From: JBGAJN01 sp044224905
GTDB taxonomy: Bacteria > Verrucomicrobiota > Verrucomicrobiia > Limisphaerales > JBGAJN01
NCBI GenBank assembly: GCA_044224905.1
Contig: JBGAJN010000002.1
Location: 248,001-312,000 of the forward strand
Direction: 5' to 3'
Length of the DNA stretch: 64,000 nucleotides
Shown here piece after piece: positions 1 through 10,439 of this stretch. The notes beneath the pieces were generated by a model. That model ran no database searches. It was not told the DNA's origin and saw nothing but the letters and a program-made list of their open reading frames with translations. Position numbers and translations under genes: made by a program. Within the stretch, counting starts at the first letter, position 1. The number at the start of each line of letters is the position of its first letter.

Positions 1-1341
1 GTAACGGAGCAGTTCCGCGAGCAAATCCACCGTCACACCGGAAGCGTCCCATTCGTCGAGCAATGCTTGAACTGCAGGAGTGGCGACTGCTTCCACTTCG
101 GCGAGTTCACTCACGCGATTCGCCGGCAACGCCTCCGCGAGGTCGTTCAATCCGCGCAATATAATATGGTGATAAACCGTGCGGGCGTTGTGTGCGTCGA
201 TCCAGCGACCATTCGCCACCTGCCCCGGCGCGACGCCCACGCGGAATTTTTTCAGCGCCGCATCGAGATACGTCGCATCGCTGGTAGCGCGGAAAGCGCG
301 CCCAAGAAGCGTGACCGAGAAGGCGTTGTAGTTGAAATTCGGGCAACACTTCTGCGTGCGCGCCCAGTCGGCAGCGCGCAAACCAGCCTTAATCCATGCG
401 GTGTTGGTGAAGGTTTGGCCCGCCTGCAGCAACGCCGCGCCGCACACGCCGGTGTCGAATTGCGTTCCGCCAGTGGGATCGACGCTGATCAACCAACCGT
501 CTTTGATTTCGCCTTTTCCCTGCGCGAGTAACTTCTCGGTCATCTCGCCGAAGCGGATGTTTTCGCCGCGCAGATCAGGGAACGGGAAAAAGCCGCTCGG
601 TTGCTGCGCGCGTTCCATGATCGTGCAGGCGCCGGTCGCGACGCGATCAAGCATCGACAGTTGCTTGGGCTGATGTCGTTCCACGGCGGCGCGGATGTCG
701 CAAATGGCGGAGACGATGCCGGCGTAGAATCGCAGCATGTTTTTACCGACGGGTCGACCGCTTGAAATTTCGCGCACCGCTTTCGATTCGCTCGCGAGAG
801 CTTTGAGGAAAATGTCGACTGCCTCGGCTTCGCTGTTTTTTTTAATGGGCGCCCGCTTGCCGTGTCGACGGGCATCGGGCAGGCCCGCTTGATCGCCGAG
901 CGCCTCGCGCCATTTCGCTACGGCATCGCGCACGGCTCCGGCATCGTCGGCAGCAAGCGCAGCTTCGAAAGCAGGCTTCACCGCGTCCGCTGCTTTTAAG
1001 AGAGCAGGGGTGGGATGGAAAATCTTTTGCCCATCAACCGCCCAACCGCCGGGATCGATGCCAACGGCGACTTCAATTTCTCGAACGAGTTTCTCTGCGC
1101 CGGCGTTGTCGTTGGCGGCGAGTTTTTCTTTCACCTTCTTGGCGGCCGCTTCGATGCGGGCGACGAGTTTGCGGTCATTCGTTTCGCGACCCAGTTGGTG
1201 AGCGAGTCGAAGTCGGGACTCCATTTCCGTCGCGAGGCTGCTGGGTTCGCTCTGCGTCACCTTGTCCGCGGCAGGAGCGGTCTGGAGCGAAAGCTGCAGC
1301 GCGAGCGCGATGGCGAGCCAGACGGGAAGAGTCATCGACAT
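1..1341 (-). CDS. Secreted protein of unknown function, partial (C-terminus beyond left edge)
   Basis: An open reading frame on the minus strand starts at 1341 (ATG; a second in-frame ATG lies at 1335) and stays open to the left edge, giving 447 residues without a stop. The N-terminus (MTLPVWLAIALALQLSLQTA) looks like a signal peptide with cleavage near APAAD. A charged helical stretch follows around residues 30-75. The C-terminal half carries aromatic and helical segments (e.g. FNYNAFSVTLLGRAF, WIDAHNARTVYHHIILRGL), reminiscent of alpha/alpha-toroid glycan-active proteins, though I do not recognise the family. All forward-strand frames here are shadows of it. No clear Shine-Dalgarno precedes the start. 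Function unknown; the toroid comparison is a guess from texture only. Confidence 0.75.
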   Translation of the reverse strand, partial: MSMTLPVWLAIALALQLSLQTAPAADKVTQSEPSSLATEMESRLRLAHQLGRETNDRKLVARIEAAAKKVKEKLAANDNAGAEKLVREIEVAVGIDPGGWAVDGQKIFHPTPALLKAADAVKPAFEAALAADDAGAVRDAVAKWREALGDQAGLPDARRHGKRAPIKKNSEAEAVDIFLKALASESKAVREISSGRPVGKNMLRFYAGIVSAICDIRAAVERHQPKQLSMLDRVATGACTIMERAQQPSGFFPFPDLRGENIRFGEMTEKLLAQGKGEIKDGWLISVDPTGGTQFDTGVCGAALLQAGQTFTNTAWIKAGLRAADWARTQKCCPNFNYNAFSVTLLGRAFRATSDATYLDAALKKFRVGVAPGQVANGRWIDAHNARTVYHHIILRGLNDLAEALPANRVSELAEVEAVATPAVQALLDEWDASGVTVDLLAELLRY

Positions 1342-1465
1342 GCCAAGGATAACGCTCGGGCGAACGCGGAAGTTACGAAAAGAAGCGCAATCGCCGTTGT
1401 TACAAGCGAACGGTCGACGGCACTTCAATTTCCGATACGCCGCGCCGACCGCGCGGAGGGACCGC

Positions 1466-1999
1466 TTACTTCAGCGCGCTTTCGACCATCTTCTTGAAAT
1501 CGCTCACGGCACCTTTGGCCACGCCGGCGGGGCCGGTCATCTTGATGAAGACGTGACCTTGTTCGCCTTCCACAATGCCGCCGAAGAGCATCGCATCGGG
1601 AATCGTCGTCTTGGGGCCGCCGGGCATGCCGCTGGAGTAAGCGCCTTCAGCGGTGACGTAAGTGACCTTCGTTTTACCAACTGATGTCGCTTCGGTTTTC
1701 TTCTGCTTGAGTTCGGTGAACTGGCCAAGCCAGCGGTCGATGTTTGCTTGCGTGCCGCCTGCGCCGCCGGGGCCGAAATAGAAGAACACGACTTCCGCGC
1801 TGGCTTTGGCGTCGCCGACTTTGAACTGCGCCGCGCGCATGGAGGAAGTCGGTTCTACCGTTTCCCAAGACGCGGGTTTGGTGAAGGTGAATTCGCTGAC
1901 TTTAAACTTCGCGTCGGCCGCTTGGGCGGTGCGCGTCACGAACAGGGAGCTGGCGCTGATAACGGCAGCCACGAGCAAGAGAGAAAATTGTTTTCGCAT
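1466..1999 (-). CDS. Small secreted protein, unknown function
   Basis: This gene encodes 177 residues with a clear Sec signal peptide (MRKQFSLLLVAAVISASSLF, probable cleavage after AQA around residue 27). The mature part is a compact beta-rich domain containing KPASWETVEPTSSMRAAQF and a Gly-rich FYFGPGGAGG segment at about residues 72-81. It has no cysteines and no recognisable catalytic motif. The domain style resembles small periplasmic proteins annotated only as hypothetical in Planctomycetes and Verrucomicrobia. It is read in the same direction as the partial gene at the left edge, about 125 bases upstream of it, so the two could be co-transcribed. Function unknown. Confidence 0.8.
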   Translation of the reverse strand: MRKQFSLLLVAAVISASSLFVTRTAQAADAKFKVSEFTFTKPASWETVEPTSSMRAAQFKVGDAKASAEVVFFYFGPGGAGGTQANIDRWLGQFTELKQKKTEATSVGKTKVTYVTAEGAYSSGMPGGPKTTIPDAMLFGGIVEGEQGHVFIKMTGPAGVAKGAVSDFKKMVESALK

Positions 2000-2110
2000 G
2001 GCGACTTGTTAAAGAAACGCGCTGGCGAAGTCAAACTCAGCGGGCTTTTTTATTGGGTTTTTGGGCAGTGCTCCGATAGTGTCATTGCAAGTGATTTGAA
2101 GATCACTCCG

Positions 2111-3007
2111 ATGAACAACCCAAACCCGACTCAACAGAATGAAGCCGCCCGCCATGCGCGGGAGTTCATCGATTTGTTTGGGTTGCTCAATTGGACCGAC
2201 TTCATCAGCTCGCTCAACGTGGAGATGCAAAGCCCTGACCCCGCGTTTCACGGCGTGATCGAAAGCCTCGGGCGGAACAAACTCATGGCGAGCATCCTCA
2301 CAACGAAGGTTCTCGCGGAAGCGAATTCGGCGTGGCTGGGTGCGCGTATGAAGATCGATTCGCTCAACATGGCGCTGACGATGTTGGGCACGGATCATTT
2401 CTATCACCTCGCCGTGCGCTCGGCTTTGCGCATGGGATTGGGTGAAAGCGGCGCCGGGCAACGCAAAGTCTGGAGCCACGCCAGTCAAGTGGCGGACATC
2501 GGCGAAAAGGTGGCGCAGCGCATCAGCAATGAACTGGTGTCGCCCTTGGTGTTGCTGGCGTATTTGCACGACTGCGCGATCCCGTTGATGACGCAGAAGA
2601 TGAGCGATTACGTGGATTTGATCGACTTAGCGATTGGCATGGACCCCGACGTGATCGAAATCGAGAACAGTCATTACCATTTCAATCACGCCCTCCTGGC
2701 GGCTACGTTGGCGGAAGTGTGGAAGTTTCCCTCGCGCCTGATTGAGGCAATTCGTTACCACCACACGCGGACACTCGCGACCGTTCCGGAAGGTGGGCCG
2801 CGAACGCTGGTAGCGTTGCTGTTGCTGACCGAGAAAATTATTTCGCCTCCGCCGACGCCGACGTCGCGCATTTTCCACAGCCCTGCAGACGTGCGCTTGC
2901 TTGAAGAAATGGCGGTGACATTGAATTCCACCGTTCCCAAGCTGACTCAGATCGCGGTCGAGCTTTCGCCGCACCGCACGCAACGCTTCGACGCAGCCGG
3001 TGTGTGA
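2111..3007 (+). CDS. HDOD domain protein
   Basis: A 298-residue protein dominated by an HDOD domain (about residues 25-250), the non-catalytic relative of HD phosphohydrolases used in signalling. Visible landmarks are LGTDHFYHLAVRSALRMG, WSHASQVADIGEKVAQRIS, the residual LHDCAIPLM His-Asp pair and a late YHHTR motif. The open frame extends upstream to 1748, but that part overlaps the convergent secreted-protein gene antisense and has no protein character, so the ATG at 2111 is chosen. HDOD proteins usually couple to chemotaxis, c-di-GMP or stress signalling; no partner domain is fused here and no neighbour indicates the pathway. It converges on the LysR-type gene with only a few bases between the two stop codons. 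Confidence 0.85.
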   Translation: MNNPNPTQQNEAARHAREFIDLFGLLNWTDFISSLNVEMQSPDPAFHGVIESLGRNKLMASILTTKVLAEANSAWLGARMKIDSLNMALTMLGTDHFYHLAVRSALRMGLGESGAGQRKVWSHASQVADIGEKVAQRISNELVSPLVLLAYLHDCAIPLMTQKMSDYVDLIDLAIGMDPDVIEIENSHYHFNHALLAATLAEVWKFPSRLIEAIRYHHTRTLATVPEGGPRTLVALLLLTEKIISPPPTPTSRIFHSPADVRLLEEMAVTLNSTVPKLTQIAVELSPHRTQRFDAAGV

Positions 3008-3013
3008 GTTCGC

Positions 3014-3943
3014 CTAAGCGGTCAGCCCTTCCGCCACCGAGCGACACAAGCCCATGAACGTTTCCTCGGCGAGGTTCAACCGCCGAGCGCGCCAGTGGAG
3101 AATTCCCCAATGACGTTTCAATTTGCGTCGCCCGAGCGGTAGCGCGACGAGCGAGCCTTCCTGCAATTCCTTGCGCGCAATCCACGGCGCGAGAATGGCG
3201 ACGCCGAGTCCGAGTTTCACGAGTTCCTTGATGGCGTCCATCGCGCCAAGCTCCATCACGGAATTGAGCACCATGTCCTCTTCGCGGAAATAGTCCTCGA
3301 TCATCCGGAACGTGTAGCTCGCCTTGTTGTAGAGCACGTAATTCTGCCGCGGAATCTCCGCCTGCACCACGTGGCCACTCGCGGCCCACGGATGCGTGGC
3401 CGCAACGAGGAACACCAGTTCGTCGCTGAACAGCGGATGAAACTCCATCTGCGGCTCGTTTTTCGGCTCGAGCGTGATCGCGAGATCGACGCGGTTCTGA
3501 TGCAATAACTCAATCGCACCCGTGGCGTCCTCCGGCTCAATCGTGAGGTGACATTGCGGGAAGCTTTCTTTGAACTCGCGCAACACCGCCGGGAGAATGT
3601 ATTGGCACGCGGTGCTGCTGGTGCCGATGCGCAACCGTCCCTTGCCCCATTTGCCGAGTTCGGAGAGCGATTCTCGGGCGGTTAACATTTCCTGAAGAAT
3701 TTTTTCCGCGTGATGCAGGAGCTGCTCGCCGGCCTGCGTCAGCAAAACCTTTTTGCCCATCCTGTCAAAAAGGCGACAGCCGACATCTGTCTCCAGAGCC
3801 TTCATGGAATGGCTCACCGCGGACTGAGAGAGGAACAGTTTTTTGGCGGCGACCGTGAAACTACCCGTGCGGGCCAATGTGAGAAAGGCCCTGAGCTGGC
3901 GGCTGTCCAACGGCGAAGTAGACGATGAATTCATTTCATTCAC
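3014..3943 (-). CDS. LysR-family transcriptional regulator
   Basis: A 309-residue LysR-type regulator: an N-terminal winged helix-turn-helix at about residues 13-72 (LRAFLTLARTGSFTVAAKKL, then LSQSAVSHSMKALE) and a periplasmic-binding-protein-like effector domain from about 98 to 300. Two in-frame ATGs (3943 and 3934) are possible starts. It is transcribed divergently from the peroxiredoxin gene across a 210-base spacer, the classic layout for a LysR regulator controlling its neighbour. That would fit an OxyR-like or redox role, but the effector domain shows no obvious OxyR cysteine pair, so the target is an inference. The effector may equally be a small metabolite. Confidence 0.92.
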   Translation of the reverse strand: MNEMNSSSTSPLDSRQLRAFLTLARTGSFTVAAKKLFLSQSAVSHSMKALETDVGCRLFDRMGKKVLLTQAGEQLLHHAEKILQEMLTARESLSELGKWGKGRLRIGTSSTACQYILPAVLREFKESFPQCHLTIEPEDATGAIELLHQNRVDLAITLEPKNEPQMEFHPLFSDELVFLVAATHPWAASGHVVQAEIPRQNYVLYNKASYTFRMIEDYFREEDMVLNSVMELGAMDAIKELVKLGLGVAILAPWIARKELQEGSLVALPLGRRKLKRHWGILHWRARRLNLAEETFMGLCRSVAEGLTA

Positions 3944-4077
3944 TTAACAGGAGGCATCTTTAGCAGTCATTGGGCCAAGGCTGGTGAGGGAACCGTCCTG
4001 GCGGCGTTTGCGCAACGTGGGGCTCGCCTTCTTGGGTCTTGCAGAATGAGGGGAGTCGCGTGGGTGCGAATCGTCGT

Positions 4078-4106
4078 TTGACACCGCCACACGCCAAACC
4101 TATAAG
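4078..4106 (+). promoter_or_regulatory. Sigma70-type promoter of the peroxiredoxin gene
   Basis: TTGACA at 4078-4083 is followed, after a 17-base spacer, by TATAAG at 4101-4106. This is nearly a consensus housekeeping promoter. It would start transcription near 4113, leaving a leader of about 40 bases before the peroxiredoxin ATG at 4154. It lies in the spacer shared with the divergent LysR gene. Confidence 0.75.
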
Positions 4107-4153
4107 GGAGCGTCGTTACTGTCTGAAATCGTAAACCTAAAACCGAAAATCCT

Positions 4154-4633
4154 ATGCCCATCACCGTTGGTTCCAAAGCCCCCGACTTCAATCTCAAGTC
4201 CAAGACCGCAGCCGGCCTTGTGGACGTGAAACTCAGCAACAATTTTGGCAAGAAGAACACCGTCGTGTTGTTCTTCCCGCTTGCTTATACGAGTGTCTGC
4301 ACCGCCGAATTGTGCGATGTCACCGCTGGCCTGTCGGCTTACGCGGCTCTTGGCGCAGATGTTATTGGCATCAGCGTGGACAGCCCGTTCGCCCTCGAAG
4401 CGTGGGCGGCAAAGGAAAAAATCCAGATCACGCTGGCCAGCGATTTGAACAAGACCACCATAAAGGCCTACGATGTGGTGTTCCCCATGCTGGCTGGTGT
4501 GGGTGATACCGCTGCGCGCGCTGCGTTCGTCGTGGACAAGAACGGCGTCATCCAATACGCGGAGCAGACCGCGACGCCAAAAGACTTGCCCAATCTAAAC
4601 GCGGTGAAGGAAGTCCTGGCGAAGCTGAAGTAA
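4154..4633 (+). CDS. Peroxiredoxin (BCP/AhpE-like, thioredoxin fold)
   Basis: A 159-residue thiol peroxidase of the AhpC/TSA superfamily that reduces hydrogen peroxide and organic hydroperoxides in the cytoplasm. The peroxidatic cysteine is C49 within PLAYTSVCT, which matches the Pxxx(T/S)xxC signature. A second cysteine at C54 (CTAELC) sits five residues later, as in BCP-type atypical two-cysteine enzymes where it acts as resolving residue. The conserved arginine is probably in DTAARAAFVVD. Full length for the family and no signal peptide. It has its own strong promoter and a downstream terminator, so it is probably monocistronic. The divergent LysR-type gene is the likely regulator. AhpE versus BCP subfamily cannot be settled by eye. 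Confidence 0.93.
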   Translation: MPITVGSKAPDFNLKSKTAAGLVDVKLSNNFGKKNTVVLFFPLAYTSVCTAELCDVTAGLSAYAALGADVIGISVDSPFALEAWAAKEKIQITLASDLNKTTIKAYDVVFPMLAGVGDTAARAAFVVDKNGVIQYAEQTATPKDLPNLNAVKEVLAKLK

Positions 4634-4667
4634 GCCATCGCTTCGCACCAAATTTGCGAATTCACCG

Positions 4668-4702
4668 ACGGGCGGAAGGCAACTTCCGCCCGTTTTGCTT
4701 TT
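4668..4702 (+). terminator. Rho-independent terminator after the peroxiredoxin gene
   Basis: A perfect 11-bp stem ACGGGCGGAAG / CTTCCGCCCGT (4668-4678 with 4683-4693) closes a GCAA tetraloop and is followed by TTTGCTTTT. It lies 35 bases after the peroxiredoxin stop codon and upstream of the aconitase gene. Confidence 0.9.
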
Positions 4703-4710
4703 CCCCTTTC

Positions 4711-4739
4711 TTGACAGGCTTTGGCGCAACCTTCACTTT
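4711..4739 (+). promoter_or_regulatory. Possible promoter of the aconitase gene
   Basis: A perfect -35 hexamer TTGACA lies at 4711-4716, just after the peroxiredoxin terminator and 61 bases before the aconitase ATG. The matching -10 is poor (CACTTT at 4734-4739 with 17-base spacing), so the exact start point is uncertain. Confidence 0.4.
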
Positions 4740-4777
4740 TGCCGCTCGCCCCGCGAAAGGCCGGGCGAAAAAATGAT

Positions 4778-7483
<2,706 letters not shown>

Positions 7484-7498
7484 GAACGCTCAATTCAT

Positions 7499-7536
7499 GC
7501 GCCGCATTGCCAAAAGCGATGCGGCGTTTTTGCTTT
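7499..7536. terminator. Terminator between aconitase and the polyketide operon
   Basis: An 8-bp stem CGCCGCAT / ATGCGGCG (7500-7507 with 7519-7526) is followed by five T on the plus strand. It lies between the stop codons of two convergent genes and ends transcription of aconitase. There is no comparable T-run for the other direction. Confidence 0.8.
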
Positions 7537-7539
7537 TTC

Positions 7540-8580
7540 CTAACGCGTGTGTGAGAAGAGGAAGTCCCACGACCGCGTTGACCGCGGCAGCCACGCGGCG
7601 AGGGCGGATTGCAGCGGCCTGAAAAACATCAACGCGTGCAAGCGGCCCGCCCATTGGAGGCGCCGGCGAAACGCCAGGTCGCATCGGCGCGCGATTTGAT
7701 TTCGTGTATCCAGCCACGTCGCTTGGCCGCGACTCCATTGTTCGAGCGGATCGCGCGCGAGTTCCGCTGACTCGAAGGCCATCGACATGCCGTTGCCGGT
7801 GAACGGCGGAATCATCGTGAGAGCGTCGCCGATGCGGCACTCGTCATTGGCCGTGCCCAACTCCGGACGGAGATTGAGCCCTCCGACGGCGAGGGTTGTT
7901 TCCGGGAGGAACTCGGCGTTGGCCAGCCGATGATTCAGCGCGGTGCCAACTTCACCCCGCAGCAGTTGGGTGCGGGAAACCGTCGTGTCCGATTCGCCGT
8001 TGCGACGAAACAGGCCGCAGACATTGACGATGCCATCGGCAAGGCGGCAGATGCCGACGTAACCATTCGGCAACAAGTGCATCTCCAGATCGCTTTCGAG
8101 TTTCACGTTGCGCGCGTGCGTCTTGATTCCGAACCAACGCCAGTGCGCGGCTTGCGTCTGCGGACGTCGGCCGGTGGCGCGCACGACGCCTTCGTTCGCT
8201 GCTGACGCGCTGTAGCGTTCGCCCTCTCTTAGTTCACCGCCGAGCGTGCGGAACTCACTGGCCAGCGTCGCGTCGAGCGCGAATCGGGAAATGCAGAGTG
8301 CGGGCTCGGGCAATGTGCGGATCGGGCCGGTCGTTGAGCGCGCGTGAAAGCAGGACGTCCTGGCTTCGCACGCGCCGGAATCGCGCAGCAGCTTTTCGAG
8401 CCCGAGCACGACGAGCGTTTGGCGGCCGCGTCCGGAAATAAATTCGCCGCAGACCCGGTGACGAGGATAGCGATCCGCCTCCCACAAAACGACGGGCACG
8501 TTCCGCTGGCGCAGCGCGATCCCGAGCGTCAACCCGGCGAGCCCGCCGCCGACGATGGTGACCGGGCGAGGCGCGCTCAT
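7540..8580 (-). CDS. FAD-dependent oxidoreductase (geranylgeranyl reductase-like) of a type III PKS operon
   Basis: A 346-residue flavoprotein. The N-terminal dinucleotide fold reads VTIVGGGLAGLTLGIALRQR with an acidic residue ending strand 2 (LWEADRYPR). Next comes RVCGEFISGRG, characteristic of the geranylgeranyl-reductase/halogenase-type monooxygenase family. A later RIGDALTMIPPFTGNGMSMA is the FAD ribityl-binding GD motif. ATG at 8580 overlaps the methyltransferase stop (ATGA), so the two genes are translationally coupled; the longer frame to 8646 is rejected on that basis. In analogous phenolic-lipid operons (srsABC of Streptomyces griseus) the third enzyme hydroxylates a resorcinol ring to a quinol, which is the likely role here. 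A reductase role is also possible. Confidence 0.88.
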   Translation of the reverse strand: MSAPRPVTIVGGGLAGLTLGIALRQRNVPVVLWEADRYPRHRVCGEFISGRGRQTLVVLGLEKLLRDSGACEARTSCFHARSTTGPIRTLPEPALCISRFALDATLASEFRTLGGELREGERYSASAANEGVVRATGRRPQTQAAHWRWFGIKTHARNVKLESDLEMHLLPNGYVGICRLADGIVNVCGLFRRNGESDTTVSRTQLLRGEVGTALNHRLANAEFLPETTLAVGGLNLRPELGTANDECRIGDALTMIPPFTGNGMSMAFESAELARDPLEQWSRGQATWLDTRNQIARRCDLAFRRRLQWAGRLHALMFFRPLQSALAAWLPRSTRSWDFLFSHTR

Positions 8581-9269
8581 GCGGGAATAGGTTGCGCGGT
8601 GAACAGGTGACTGAACAATCCCGCTGGCCGCTCGCGCAATTGCCAACGTTCGGGCTCGGGCCAGAGTCCAGAGAGTTCGCGTTCACGAAAGCCAGCGAGG
8701 ACGCTGACGCGCGCATCGTGTCGCGTGACATAGTTGCAACCGATCAGGCCCAGTGACTGCGCGCCGAGATGCGCGAGTTTGCTGCGGCGCGGTTCGAGGG
8801 CGATGAAGCAACGGCTGCTGGCGGCGATCCCGTGCAGAAGTTCTCGAAGGCTCGTTCCTTCGAAATGGTGGAGGAACAAATTTGTCACGATGAGGTCCGC
8901 AGGTTCACGACGGGAGGCGAGCCAGTCGGAGACATCGGACTCGATGACCTGCGGTTTCCAGCCGAGGCGGTGAAAACTTTGTAGCGTGCTTTCGGTCACC
9001 ACGGGCTGGCGATCGATCAGTGTTAGTTCCGCGTTCGGCCAGCGGGTGTGGATACGCCTGGCGAGCGCCAAGGCGAGGGTGCCATCGCCCGCGCCCAATT
9101 CGACGATGGTGCGGACACTTGCCGGAGCCAGCGCTGAGATCGCGCGGTGAAGAATTCCGCTGTGGCCCATCCACCAATTCACGCGGCGCAGATCGGCGCG
9201 CGAGCGTTTCGCTGCGGGATCGCTGGCGGGCAGCGAGTCGAGCAGTTCGGGTTGCAGCACGCGCGTCAT
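8577..9269 (-). CDS. Class I SAM-dependent methyltransferase of a type III PKS operon
   Basis: A 230-residue Rossmann-fold methyltransferase. Motif I is IVELGAGDGTLALALARR (about residues 55-72), the acidic residue of motif II is in LTLIDRQP, and the post-motif DLIVTNLFLHHFEG is typical. ATG at 9269 overlaps the polyketide synthase stop (ATGA) and its own stop overlaps the next start, so this is the middle gene of a tightly coupled operon. It probably methylates the polyketide-derived ring on O or C. The usual partner in srs-type operons is an isoprenylcysteine-methyltransferase-like membrane enzyme, so this soluble class I enzyme is a different solution. Substrate not known. Confidence 0.87.
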   Translation of the reverse strand: MTRVLQPELLDSLPASDPAAKRSRADLRRVNWWMGHSGILHRAISALAPASVRTIVELGAGDGTLALALARRIHTRWPNAELTLIDRQPVVTESTLQSFHRLGWKPQVIESDVSDWLASRREPADLIVTNLFLHHFEGTSLRELLHGIAASSRCFIALEPRRSKLAHLGAQSLGLIGCNYVTRHDARVSVLAGFRERELSGLWPEPERWQLRERPAGLFSHLFTAQPIPA

Positions 9270-10330
9270 GGGCCACTTACTTCGAGCAAGGCGCCGTGAC
9301 AACTGAAGCCGGCGCCGAAGCTCGACATCCACCAGGTGCCGTTGGGCGCGCCGTTGTTTAAGGTGGCATCGAGCACAAACAGGACGCTCGGACTGCTGAT
9401 ATTGCCGTAGTCGCGAAGGACGGCGTGGCTGTGGCGGAGATCGTCGTCGGTGAATCCCAGGTGCTCGCGCAGGGCCAGCAGGACGTCGCGTCCGCCGGCG
9501 TGCCAGACCCAGGCGCGAATGTCGTCACGCGTTTGGCCGGACTTGCTCAGGGCGATGGAGAGCAGTTCATCGGCGCTGTAGGCCGCGAGCTTGGGCACGG
9601 AAGGTTTTAAAATGTTGCGCAACATTCCGCCGCGATGTTCGAAGCGCAGTTGATCGCGCTCCTCGGGTTTCAGCACGGTGTGAAATTGGGTCCACTTCAC
9701 CTGACGCTTGTCCGCGGCCGGTTCTGAAGAAACGACCGCCGCTGCCGCGCCGTCGCCGAACAAACACGCGCTGATCAGGACGCCGGGATCGTCATCGAGG
9801 TAGAAGGCCGCGCTGCAAACCTCGACACAGACACTGAGCACGTGGCGGGCGCTACCGCTGCGGATCAAGGTGTCGGCGGTGTGAAGATTGGGCAGGGCGG
9901 CACCGCAGCCTTGGCCGACCAAGTCGAGGCATGTGATGCCGGAACGCAGCTTTAGTCGCTGGCTGACGTAACTCGTCAAACCGGGACAAAGGTAACCGGT
10001 GCACGTGCTGATGAGCAGACCATCGATATCTTGCGGGCCCACGCCGGCGCGTTGCATCGCCTCAGCGGCCGCGGCCGTCGCGAGCGTGGGCGCGTGCTGG
10101 GCGAAGCGCTGCTGCAGGATATCAGGAGTCAGATCGAACGCCTCGGACATTGCATCGAGCGACGCATGACGGGCGGTGATGCCGTTGTTGCCGTTGAGAA
10201 CTTTTCGGAGAATGGCGCGGCTTCTATCGGAGAGCTGGGGGAATTGCGGCGCGGCCTGAAACGCAGCCCAAATATCCTGCTGCAGAAAGCGATTCTTGGG
10301 AACCGCCGTGCCGATGCCATTGATGAACAT
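9266..10330 (-). CDS. Type III polyketide synthase (chalcone/stilbene synthase-like)
   Basis: A 354-residue homodimeric ketosynthase that extends a starter acyl-CoA with malonyl-CoA and cyclises it. The catalytic triad is complete: C142 in LVGQGCGAALPNL, H277 in VWHAGGRDVLLAL and N310 in DYGNISSPSVLF. The CTGYLCPGL segment at about 110-118 is also characteristic. First gene of an operon with a methyltransferase and an FAD oxidoreductase, linked by ATGA overlaps. By analogy with known bacterial enzymes the products are probably alkylresorcinols, alkylpyrones or related phenolic lipids; naphthalenediol-type products cannot be excluded. It diverges from dinB, and the roughly 110-base spacer should contain its promoter. 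Confidence 0.94.
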   Translation of the reverse strand: MFINGIGTAVPKNRFLQQDIWAAFQAAPQFPQLSDRSRAILRKVLNGNNGITARHASLDAMSEAFDLTPDILQQRFAQHAPTLATAAAAEAMQRAGVGPQDIDGLLISTCTGYLCPGLTSYVSQRLKLRSGITCLDLVGQGCGAALPNLHTADTLIRSGSARHVLSVCVEVCSAAFYLDDDPGVLISACLFGDGAAAAVVSSEPAADKRQVKWTQFHTVLKPEERDQLRFEHRGGMLRNILKPSVPKLAAYSADELLSIALSKSGQTRDDIRAWVWHAGGRDVLLALREHLGFTDDDLRHSHAVLRDYGNISSPSVLFVLDATLNNGAPNGTWWMSSFGAGFSCHGALLEVSGP

Positions 10331-10439
10331 ACTCGGACATTAGACCAGCAAACGGTCGCCGCAACTCGTGAACACGCCGATCGCAAAGATGATCTATGAT
10401 TGCCAATTGGCGCCTGAATCCGAAACTCGGCGGCGAATC

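Noticed and set aside
67..1684. Several plus-strand frames at the left edge
   Set aside because: They are shadows of the partial secreted-protein gene and of the small secreted protein on the minus strand.
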